From Kitasatospora papulosa (GTDB lineage Bacteria; Actinomycetota; Actinomycetes; Streptomycetales; Streptomycetaceae): a stretch of 64,000 nt of DNA. Made by a program: the position numbers and the translations under genes. The notes below the pieces were generated by a model that worked only from the letters and a program-made list of their open reading frames with translations, searched no databases and had not been told where the DNA came from. Of the stretch, positions 18,111-24,949 are shown in pieces (positions within the stretch are counted from its first letter, which is position 1; every line of letters starts with the position of its first letter). The DNA is taken from positions 124,001 to 188,000 of the forward strand of contig NZ_JNYQ01000010.1 of NCBI RefSeq assembly GCF_000717245.1. Direction: 5' to 3'.

Positions 18111-19196
18111 ATGGCGCAGCAGGTACGAGGGGTCATCGCACCGGGGAAGAACGAGCCCGTGCGGGTGGAGACGATCCTGGTGCCGGACCCGGGCCCGGGT
18201 GAGGCCGTGGTCAAGATCCAGGCGTGCGGTGTGTGCCACACCGACCTGCACTACAAGCAGGGCGGCATCAACGACGACTTCCCGTTCCTGCTCGGTCACG
18301 AGGCCGCGGGTGTCGTGGAGTCCGTCGGCGAGGGCGTCACCGACGTCGCGCCCGGCGACTTCGTCGTCCTCAACTGGCGCGCGGTGTGCGGCCAGTGCCG
18401 CGCCTGTCTGCGCGGCCGTCCCTGGTACTGCTTCGACACCCACAACGCGAAGCAGAAGATGACCCTCCTGGACGGCACCGAGCTCTCCCCGGCGCTCGGC
18501 ATCGGCGCGTTCGCCGAGAAGACCCTCGTCGCCGCCGGCCAGTGCACCAAGGTCGACCCCGAGGTCTCCCCGGCCGTCGCCGGACTGCTCGGCTGCGGAG
18601 TCATGGCGGGCATCGGCGCCGCCATCAACACCGGCCAGGTCGGCCGCGGTGACTCCGTCGCCGTCATCGGCTGCGGCGGCGTCGGCGACGCGGCGATCGC
18701 CGGCGCGCGGCTCGCCGGAGCGGCGAAGATCATCGCGGTCGACATCGACGACCGCAAGCTGGAGACGGCGAAGAAGATGGGCGCCACCCACACCGTCAAC
18801 TCCCGCTCCGGCGACCCCGTCGAGGCGATCCGCGCCCTCACCGACGGCAACGGCGCCGATGTCGTGATCGAGGCGGTCGGCCGCCCCGAGACGTACAAGC
18901 AGGCCTTCTACGCCCGGGACCTCGCGGGCACCGTCGTCCTCGTGGGCGTGCCCACCCCCGAGATGCAGCTCGAACTCCCGCTCCTCGACGTGTTCGGACG
19001 CGGCGGCTCCCTCAAGTCGTCCTGGTACGGCGACTGCCTGCCCTCGCGCGACTTCCCGATGCTGATCGACCTGCACCAGCAGGGACGCCTCGACCTCGGC
19101 GCCTTCGTCACCGAGACCATCGAGCTCGGCGAGATCGAGCAGGCCTTCGCCCGGATGCACGACGGCGACGTCCTGCGCTCGGTGGTGGTCCTCTGA
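18111..19196 (+). CDS. mscR: S-(hydroxymethyl)mycothiol dehydrogenase MscR
   Basis: A 361-residue zinc alcohol dehydrogenase that oxidises the mycothiol adduct of formaldehyde (NAD-linked) and also reduces S-nitrosomycothiol. The catalytic zinc site is ACGVCHTDLHY with GHEAAG, and the structural zinc cysteines are in CGQCRACLRGRPWYC. The NAD motif is GCGGVGDAAIAGA. The ATG at 18111 has GGGAG eight bases upstream; starts at 18096 and 18057 lack this. The MBL-fold gene overlaps its stop (TGATG). The pair fits detoxification of formaldehyde in the cytosol. Confidence 0.94.
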   Translation: MAQQVRGVIAPGKNEPVRVETILVPDPGPGEAVVKIQACGVCHTDLHYKQGGINDDFPFLLGHEAAGVVESVGEGVTDVAPGDFVVLNWRAVCGQCRACLRGRPWYCFDTHNAKQKMTLLDGTELSPALGIGAFAEKTLVAAGQCTKVDPEVSPAVAGLLGCGVMAGIGAAINTGQVGRGDSVAVIGCGGVGDAAIAGARLAGAAKIIAVDIDDRKLETAKKMGATHTVNSRSGDPVEAIRALTDGNGADVVIEAVGRPETYKQAFYARDLAGTVVLVGVPTPEMQLELPLLDVFGRGGSLKSSWYGDCLPSRDFPMLIDLHQQGRLDLGAFVTETIELGEIEQAFARMHDGDVLRSVVVL

Positions 19197-19825
19197 TGGC
19201 CGCCCGGATCGACCACCTGGTCACGTCCGGCACCTTCGCCCTCGACGGCGGCGAGTGGGACGTGGACAACAACGTCTGGATCGTCGGCGACGACACCGAG
19301 GCCGTCGTCATCGACGCCGCCCACGACGCCGCCGCGATCGAGGCCGCACTCGGCGGACGTACGCTGCGCGCGATCATCTGCACCCACGCGCACAACGACC
19401 ACATCGACGCCGCTCCGGCCCTCGCGGACGCGACCGGTGCGCCGATCCTGCTGCACCCGGACGACCTGCCACTCTGGGAGCGGACCCACCCGGACCGCTC
19501 CCCCGACGGTGAACTCGCCGACGGTCAGGAGCTGGAGGTGGCGGGGACGCGCCTCACGGTGCTGCACACCCCGGGCCACGCCCCGGGAGCCGTCTGCCTC
19601 CACGCCCCCGAACTGGGCACCGTCTTCACCGGGGACACGCTCTTCCAGGGCGGTCCGGGCGCCACGGGGCGGTCCTTCTCCCACTTCCCGACGATCATCG
19701 ACTCGATCAGGGACCGGCTGCTCACCCTTCCGCCGGAGACCGCCGTCCGCACCGGCCACGGTGACTCCACCAGCATCGGCGCGGAGGCGCCGCAGCTGCA
19801 GGACTGGATCAACCGCGGCCACTGA
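19196..19825 (+). CDS. MBL-fold metallohydrolase, possible S-formylmycothiol hydrolase
   Basis: A 209-residue glyoxalase-II-like protein. The metal-binding THAHNDHID and later HTPGHAPGAVC, TGDTLF and TGHGDST motifs are complete. The ATG at 19196 overlaps the stop of mscR in TGATG, so the two are translationally coupled. From memory, an MBL gene also follows mscR in mycobacteria (Rv2259-Rv2260). Hydrolysis of S-formylmycothiol to formate and mycothiol is therefore likely but not proved. Confidence 0.88.
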   Translation: MAARIDHLVTSGTFALDGGEWDVDNNVWIVGDDTEAVVIDAAHDAAAIEAALGGRTLRAIICTHAHNDHIDAAPALADATGAPILLHPDDLPLWERTHPDRSPDGELADGQELEVAGTRLTVLHTPGHAPGAVCLHAPELGTVFTGDTLFQGGPGATGRSFSHFPTIIDSIRDRLLTLPPETAVRTGHGDSTSIGAEAPQLQDWINRGH

Positions 19826-19837
19826 CCGCGGCGGGAC

Positions 19838-20776
19838 TCACCGGTCCGGCCACGCGGAGAGCCGCAGGCCGCTCTCGAAGCGGCGCGGCTCGCCCGTGAC
19901 CGGGTCGGTGAACTCCAGCACCCTCGCCAGCAGTTGCAGCGGACGCCCGAAGTCCTCGCGTTCCGGGTCCGGTTCCACCACGGGGTAGACCGGATCGTTC
20001 ACCAGCGGCAGCCCCAGCGCGTTCATGTGGACCCGCAGCTGATGGGTGCGGCCGGTCGCGGGCAGCAGCCGGTAGCGGCCGAGGGCACCCCGGTGCTCCA
20101 GCAGTTCGATCCGGCTCTCGCTGTTCGCCGGCCCCGGCTCCTCGCGTGCCGCGATGACCCCCCGCTCCTTGACGATCCGGCTCCGCACGGTCCGGGGCCG
20201 CGCGAGCCCAGGATCGTACGGAGCCACCGCCTCGTACTCCTTGCGCACCAGCCGGTCCCGGAACAGCGTCTGGTACGCCCCGCGGTCCCCGGCCCGTACG
20301 ACGCAGAGCACCAGGCCCGCCGTCAGCCGGTCCAGCCGGTGCGCGGGCTGGAGTCCGGGCAGTCCCAGGGTGTCGCGCAGCCGCGCCACCAGGGTCTCGG
20401 TGATGTGCCGGCCCCGTGGGGTGGTGGCGAGGAAGTGCGGCTTGTCCGCGATCACCAGGTGGTCGTCGCGGTGGACGACGCCGACGGGGAAGGGCACCGG
20501 CCTCTCGGGGGCGAAGTCGCGGTGGAACCAGAGGTGACGCCCGGCGGTGTACGGCTCGTCCGCGCGCACGGCGCACCCGTCCGCCCCGACGAACCCGCCC
20601 TCGGCCAGCATGACGTCCACCCGTCCTGAGCCGATGGCGCCCGCGAACCGGTCCAGCAGGTGGTCCCGGACGGTGGGCCAGGTCCCCGCCGGGTCCGCGG
20701 GCAGCCGCACCCGCACCGGGTCGACGCCCGCGCGCTGGGGGAGCGGGGCGGCCGGGGGCTTCGCCCGTCCTCTCAT
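19838..20776 (-). CDS. RluA-family pseudouridine synthase
   Basis: A 312-residue enzyme that isomerises uridine in rRNA or tRNA. The catalytic motif is PAHRLDRLTAGLVLC, with the nucleophilic aspartate, and ATGRTHQLRVHMNALGLPLVND is the conserved C-terminal signature. The ATG at 20776 is selected because AAGGA lies eight bases upstream; the frame stays open to 20992 but that part looks non-coding. It is convergent with the MBL gene, with 12 bp between the stops. The target position is unknown. Confidence 0.92.
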   Translation of the reverse strand: MRGRAKPPAAPLPQRAGVDPVRVRLPADPAGTWPTVRDHLLDRFAGAIGSGRVDVMLAEGGFVGADGCAVRADEPYTAGRHLWFHRDFAPERPVPFPVGVVHRDDHLVIADKPHFLATTPRGRHITETLVARLRDTLGLPGLQPAHRLDRLTAGLVLCVVRAGDRGAYQTLFRDRLVRKEYEAVAPYDPGLARPRTVRSRIVKERGVIAAREEPGPANSESRIELLEHRGALGRYRLLPATGRTHQLRVHMNALGLPLVNDPVYPVVEPDPEREDFGRPLQLLARVLEFTDPVTGEPRRFESGLRLSAWPDR

Positions 20777-21016
20777 CGCATGGGTCCTTGTCGCCGGAGG
20801 GCCCGGAACGGACGGGCCCGGTCCCTCCATCATCCCATCGCGAAGAGCGCCGGCAGCCGCCCGTGCGGAGCGAGAGGCGTCCGGCCGCGGACCCGCGCGC
20901 AGCCGCTCGGCTGCCGGCGCACCGGCGGCGGACGCCAGGACCCGGATCGGCCTCGGGGCGAAGCCGTCCTCGCGGACCGCCCGCCCGACCACACTCAGCA
21001 GTAGCCGGAGAAAGCG

Positions 21017-21044
21017 AAAACCCCCAGGGTCACCTGGGGGTTTT
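21017..21044 (-). terminator. Intrinsic terminator downstream of tRNA-Leu
   Basis: AAAACCCCCAGG pairs exactly with CCTGGGGGTTTT around a four-base loop. It lies 6 bp beyond the 3' end of the minus-strand tRNA gene, and the T run follows the stem when read on that strand. Confidence 0.85.
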
Positions 21045-21050
21045 CCGCTG

Positions 21051-21135
21051 TGTCCGAGGGGGGACTTGAACCCCCACGCCCGATAAAGGGCACTAGCACC
21101 TCAAGCTAGCGCGTCTGCCATTCCGCCACCCGGAC
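21051..21135 (-). tRNA. tRNA-Leu (anticodon GAG)
   Basis: An 85-base class II tRNA. The acceptor stem is GTCCGGG paired with CTCGGAC, with discriminator A. The anticodon stem CTAGC/GCTAG encloses the loop TTGAGGT, giving anticodon GAG, which reads CUC and CUU leucine codons. A long variable arm (GTGCCC...GGGC region) and the T-arm GGGGGTTCAAGTCCCCC are clear. The CCA end is not encoded. Confidence 0.97.
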
Positions 21136-21319
21136 CGGGTGTCTGTCGTCCGGGCCCTGCCCGTTCCGACGTGGAAAACAATAGCAAACATTCGGGGGTG
21201 CTCGATCACGCCCCCGGCCATGTGAAGGGCGCATGACGGGGCCCGGGCGGTCTTGGGCGCGCGGGGGCGGGCGCGCGAGTATGGGGGAGAGCACCACCGC
21301 GACAGTGGAAGGAAGCAGC

Positions 21320-22654
21320 GTGAGCGAGACCAACACGGCCCGGGCCGGCATCGGCGAGACCGCCGAGAACGAGGTCGTGGACCTCTGTCGTGACCTGATC
21401 CGGATCGACACCAGCAACTACGGCGACCACTCGGGCCCCGGTGAGCGTGCCGCCGCCGAGTACATCGCCGAGAAGCTCGCCGAGGTCGGGCTGGAACCGA
21501 AGATCATCGAGTCCCACAAGGGCCGCGCCTCCACCGTGGCCCGGATCGAGGGCGAGGACCCCTCCAAGCCGGCACTGCTGATCCACGGGCACACCGACGT
21601 CGTCCCGGCCAACGCGGCGGACTGGACGCACGACCCGTTCTCCGGGGAGATCGCGGACGGGTGCGTGTGGGGGCGCGGCGCGGTCGACATGAAGGACATG
21701 GACGCGATGACCCTCGCGGTCGTGCGCGACCGCATGCGCAGCGGCCGCAAGCCCCCGCGCGACATCGTGCTGGCCTTCCTGGCCGACGAGGAGGCCGGCG
21801 GCACCTACGGGGCGCGCCACCTCGTCGACCACCACCGGGACCTCTTCGACGGCGTCACCGAGGCCATCGGTGAGGTCGGCGGCTTCTCGTTCACCGTCAA
21901 CGAGAACCTGCGCCTCTACCTGGTGGAGACCGCGGAGAAGGGCATGCACTGGATGCGTCTCACCGTGGACGGCACCGCCGGGCACGGCTCGATGACCAAC
22001 ACCGACAACGCGATCACCGAGCTCTGCGAGGCCGTCGGCAGGCTGGGGCGCCACCAGTGGCCGGTCAGGGTGACCAAGACCGTGCGGTCCTTCCTCGACG
22101 AGCTGTCCGACGCGCTCGGCACCCCGCTCGACCCGGAGGACATGGAGGCCACGCTCGCCAAGCTCGGCGGCATCGCCAAGATGATCGGCGCCACCCTGCG
22201 CAACTCCGCCGCCCCCACCATGCTCGGCGCCGGCTACAAGGTGAACGTGATCCCCGGACAGGCGACCGCGCACGTCGACGGCCGCTTCCTGCCGGGCTTC
22301 GAGGACGAGTTCCTGGCCGACCTCGACCGCATCCTCGGCCCGCGGGTGAAGCGCGAGGACGTGCACGGGGACAAGGCCCTGGAGACCAGCTTCGACGGGT
22401 CGCTCGTGGACGCGATGCAGATCGCCCTGAAGGCCGAGGACCCGATCGCGCGCGCCGTGCCCTACATGCTCTCCGGCGGCACCGACGCGAAGTCCTTCGA
22501 CGACCTCGGCATCCGCTGCTTCGGTTTCGCGCCGCTGAAGCTGCCGCCGGAGCTGGACTTCGCAGGGATGTTCCACGGCGTGGACGAGCGGGTCCCGGTG
22601 GACGGCCTGAAGTTCGGAGCCCGGGTGCTCGACCGGTTCATCGACCACTCCTGA
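21320..22654 (+). CDS. M20 family metallopeptidase
   Basis: A 444-residue zinc peptidase of the dipeptidase, ArgE and DapE group. The metal ligands lie in LIHGHTDVVPAN, RGAVDMKDMDA and FLADEEAGG, and the lid domain follows (DGTAGHGSMTNTDNA). It removes terminal residues or acyl groups from small peptides in the cytosol. The GTG at 21320 follows AGGAAG by six bases, and VSETNTARAG begins the family-like sequence; a start at 21281 is possible but has no ribosome site. The gene is monocistronic, with chpH following in the same direction after 156 bp. Confidence 0.92.
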   Translation: MSETNTARAGIGETAENEVVDLCRDLIRIDTSNYGDHSGPGERAAAEYIAEKLAEVGLEPKIIESHKGRASTVARIEGEDPSKPALLIHGHTDVVPANAADWTHDPFSGEIADGCVWGRGAVDMKDMDAMTLAVVRDRMRSGRKPPRDIVLAFLADEEAGGTYGARHLVDHHRDLFDGVTEAIGEVGGFSFTVNENLRLYLVETAEKGMHWMRLTVDGTAGHGSMTNTDNAITELCEAVGRLGRHQWPVRVTKTVRSFLDELSDALGTPLDPEDMEATLAKLGGIAKMIGATLRNSAAPTMLGAGYKVNVIPGQATAHVDGRFLPGFEDEFLADLDRILGPRVKREDVHGDKALETSFDGSLVDAMQIALKAEDPIARAVPYMLSGGTDAKSFDDLGIRCFGFAPLKLPPELDFAGMFHGVDERVPVDGLKFGARVLDRFIDHS

Positions 22655-22710
22655 CCCGCCCGACCTCACCGGACGGCCATATTCGCCAGCCTGTACGAAT
22701 CTCACTGGTA

Positions 22711-22730
22711 CGAGTGAAAGGGATCACTCG
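22711..22730 (+). terminator. Hairpin between the M20 gene and chpH
   Basis: CGAGTG pairs with CACTCG around an eight-base loop (AAAGGGAT), 56 bp after the M20 stop. There is no T tract. It may end the M20 message or be part of the chpH promoter region. Confidence 0.35.
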
Positions 22731-22766
22731 CACGTAGCCACCTCCTGCTCTCCTCGTTTCACCTGA

Positions 22767-22789
22767 TGCGGTCCGCGGCTGGGACCGCA
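22767..22789 (+). promoter_or_regulatory. Leader hairpin upstream of chpH
   Basis: TGCGGTCC and GGACCGCA form a perfect 8-bp stem with a seven-base loop (GCGGCTG), ending 12 bases before the AGGAGG ribosome site of chpH (22801). It would lie in the 5' untranslated region and could stabilise the message or control its translation. Confidence 0.45.
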
Positions 22790-22810
22790 CTTGTCAACAC
22801 AGGAGGAATC

Positions 22811-23044
22811 ATGATCAAGAAGGTCGTCGCAATCGCGGCTGCTACCGGTGGTCTCGTGCTCGCGGGTGCGGGTATGGCGTCCGCCGACGCCGGTGCCCAG
22901 GGTGCCGCCATCGGCAGCCCCGGCGTGCTCTCGGGCAACGTCGTCCAGGTTCCGGTTCACGTTCCGGTGAACGTGTGCGGCAACACGATCTCCGTGATCG
23001 GGCTGCTGAACCCCGCCTTCGGCAACACCTGCGTCAACGCGTGA
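22811..23044 (+). CDS. chpH: Short chaplin ChpH
   Basis: A 77-residue secreted amyloid-forming surfactant peptide. A Sec signal peptide (residues 1-27, KVVAIAAATGGLVLAGAGMASA) is followed by one chaplin domain: GSPGVLSGNVVQVPVHVPVN, then VCGNTISVIGLLNPAFGNTC with the two conserved cysteines. Chaplins assemble on aerial hyphae and lower surface tension at the colony surface. The ATG has an optimal AGGAGGAATC leader, and the gene pairs with chpC as in S. coelicolor (SCO1675/SCO1674). Expression is expected to depend on the bld cascade. Confidence 0.96.
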   Translation: MIKKVVAIAAATGGLVLAGAGMASADAGAQGAAIGSPGVLSGNVVQVPVHVPVNVCGNTISVIGLLNPAFGNTCVNA

Positions 23045-23184
23045 CGATGCGCGTCAACCCGTAAGGGTTTGAGCCCGGTCGGCCTCGGAGTGCGTTCCAT
23101 GCGCTCCGGGGCCGCTGGGCATTCGGCCCCGCGCACGGCTGCGTCCGGGGCAATTCGTGAGTGCAGAAGGCAGGAAGACAACCT

Positions 23185-23931
23185 ATGCGACAGGTCACAC
23201 GCAAAGGCCTGATCACCATGGCGGCGGCGGGCGGAGTGCTCGCGCTCGGCGGCGGCTACGCGCACGCCGACGCGGGTGCGGCAGGTGCCGCGTCGGGTTC
23301 ACCGGGGGTGCTCTCCGGGAACTCGATCCAGGCCCCGATCGACGTACCCGTCAACGTCTGCGGAAACTCCGTGGACGTCGGCGGTCTGCTCAACCCCGCG
23401 AGCGGCAACGACTGCGGAAACGGATCTTCGGATTCCGGACACGCTCGCGTCTCGGACGACGGGGCGTCGTCCGGTCACGGCTCCGGGAGCCGTGCGTCCG
23501 GCCACCAGGACGCGCGCGACAGCGGGGCGGGGACCGGCAGGCACCGTGCTTCCGGCACCTCGGCCCAGGCCGAGACGACCGGGTCCCCCGGGATCCTCTC
23601 CGGCAACCAGGTGCAGGCGCCGGTGGAGATCCCCGTGAACCTCTGCGGCAACAGCATCACCGTCGGCGGACTGCTCAACCCGGTCTTCGGCAACTCCTGC
23701 GAGAACGACACGGAGCCGGCCCACCCTCCCGTCGTACCGCGGACGCCGCACACCCCGGAGAAGCCGGTCACGCCGCACGCGCCCCCGGCTCCCGAGACCC
23801 AGCTCGTGGCGGGTGAGCAGCTCGCGCACACCGGCGGGGGAGGGCTCGGCGTGCTGATCCCGGCGAGCGCCGGCATGCTGCTCGCCGGCGCGGGCACGGT
23901 GCTGTACCGGCGTTCGCGCAGCGCGGCCTAG
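23185..23931 (+). CDS. chpC: Long chaplin ChpC, sortase-anchored
   Basis: A 248-residue cell-wall protein. It has a signal peptide (about residues 1-31) and two chaplin domains (about residues 34-72 and 130-172), each with the GSPG(V/I)LSGN opening and two cysteines. A Ser/Gly/His-rich linker joins them. A proline-rich spacer precedes the C-terminal sorting signal LAHTG, a hydrophobic helix and an RRSRSAA tail. Sortase E would attach it to peptidoglycan. The ATG at 23185 has AGGAAG eight bases upstream. It lies 140 bp after chpH with its own leader. Confidence 0.96.
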   Translation: MRQVTRKGLITMAAAGGVLALGGGYAHADAGAAGAASGSPGVLSGNSIQAPIDVPVNVCGNSVDVGGLLNPASGNDCGNGSSDSGHARVSDDGASSGHGSGSRASGHQDARDSGAGTGRHRASGTSAQAETTGSPGILSGNQVQAPVEIPVNLCGNSITVGGLLNPVFGNSCENDTEPAHPPVVPRTPHTPEKPVTPHAPPAPETQLVAGEQLAHTGGGGLGVLIPASAGMLLAGAGTVLYRRSRSAA

Positions 23932-23989
23932 CGGTACCGCGACCGACGGCCCGAGGGGCGGGCTCCGCGCACGCGGAGCCCGCTCTCCG

Positions 23990-24178
23990 CTACCAGGTGG
24001 CCCGGAGCTGGCGGATGATGCGCCGCCGCAGCCGGACCCGGCGGCTGCCGTCCAGGCGCAGCGTCAGCCGGTCCAACTCCCAGTGCCCGTACTCGGCATG
24101 GTCGGTCAGCAGGCGGGCCGCCTCCTTGCGGGACACCCCGCGCGGCACGTACACGTCGATAAATTCGTATTCCGGCAT
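23990..24178 (-). CDS. DUF5703 family small protein
   Basis: A 62-residue basic protein (MPEYEFIDVYVPRGVSRKEA..., then RRVRLRRRIIRQLRATW). It is strongly conserved in Streptomyces, from memory, with no known role. Its start lies 47 bp from the divergent hypothetical gene at 24226, and it is convergent with chpC. The compact size and positive C terminus suggest binding to nucleic acid or the ribosome, which is speculation. Confidence 0.85.
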   Translation of the reverse strand: MPEYEFIDVYVPRGVSRKEAARLLTDHAEYGHWELDRLTLRLDGSRRVRLRRRIIRQLRATW

Positions 24179-24212
24179 CGCATCTATTGTGCGGGCAGAC
24201 CCCCGGTACGGA

Positions 24213-24218
24213 TAGCGT
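24213..24218 (+). promoter_or_regulatory. -10 element TAGCGT of a leaderless gene
   Basis: TAGCGT ends 7 bp before the ATG at 24226, which places the transcription start at or next to the start codon. No ribosome site precedes the gene. Confidence 0.5.
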
Positions 24219-24225
24219 CTGTCCT

Positions 24226-24885
24226 ATGTCTGATGCTGCGCAGCCCACCGCTGCCGAGGTACGCGCCGCCGCCGATGCAGTCAAAACCGCGCTCGACCGC
24301 CACCTCCAGGCGGTCGAACGCCGTACCGGGGACGACGACCCCGCCGTCTACGACGCGTTCAACGCCCTGGCCGCCGCTGCCGAGGTCTACGACGAACTGC
24401 TCTACGACCGCTACGACGAGGTCACCCCCTTCGAGATCCCGGCCGCGGAGGACTCCCTCCCGCCCTACGCCGGCCCCGAGGAGCCGCACGCCGTGAGCGT
24501 GCTGATCAGGCGCGACTACGCGGTGGCGGAGCCGGCACGGCTGCTCGCCCAGGCCCAGCGGCTCGCGGAGCTCGACCCGGACGGGCAGGACGGCGAGGCG
24601 GCTGCCGCCGGCGCCGGTGTGCACGCCGCGCTGGGCGTGGTGTTCGGCGAGTACGAGGCGGACGAAATCGCCTCCCGGCACGCGGAGTTCGGTCTGGAGG
24701 AGGGGGACTCCACCCTCTGGGTCTCCGCCGCGGACGAGCTCCCCGAGCCGGGGGAGTGGCTCGCGGCACCGTTCGACGAAGCGGACCCCGCCCTCGTCGT
24801 CTGCCGCTTCGACGCCAGCTCGGTCTTCGACGAGGAGGACGACCTGGACGGAGACCCCGACGGCGTCGTCCCCCAGCGCTCCTGA
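24226..24885 (+). CDS. Hypothetical acidic protein
   Basis: A 219-residue acidic protein without signal peptide or membrane segment. An N-terminal helical region (AAEVRAAADAVKTALDRHLQ) is followed by a mixed domain ending in a Glu/Asp-rich tail (FDEEDDLDGDPDG). The ATG at 24226 is used because MSDAAQP starts right after a -10-like TAGCGT; the message is probably leaderless. I do not recognise a family with assigned function. It is divergent from the DUF5703 gene and convergent with the RecD-like gene, separated by a strong terminator. Confidence 0.82.
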   Translation: MSDAAQPTAAEVRAAADAVKTALDRHLQAVERRTGDDDPAVYDAFNALAAAAEVYDELLYDRYDEVTPFEIPAAEDSLPPYAGPEEPHAVSVLIRRDYAVAEPARLLAQAQRLAELDPDGQDGEAAAAGAGVHAALGVVFGEYEADEIASRHAEFGLEEGDSTLWVSAADELPEPGEWLAAPFDEADPALVVCRFDASSVFDEEDDLDGDPDGVVPQRS

Positions 24886-24895
24886 CCCCACACCG

Positions 24896-24934
24896 GCCGA
24901 CGGCCCCGGCGCGCAGCGCACCGGGGCCGTCGGC
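24896..24934. terminator. Bidirectional hairpin terminator
   Basis: GCCGACGGCCCCGG and CCGGGGCCGTCGGC form a perfect 14-bp stem with an eleven-base loop between two convergent genes (stops at 24885 and 24950). Confidence 0.8.
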
Positions 24935-24949
24935 ATGTCTCCGAGGGCC

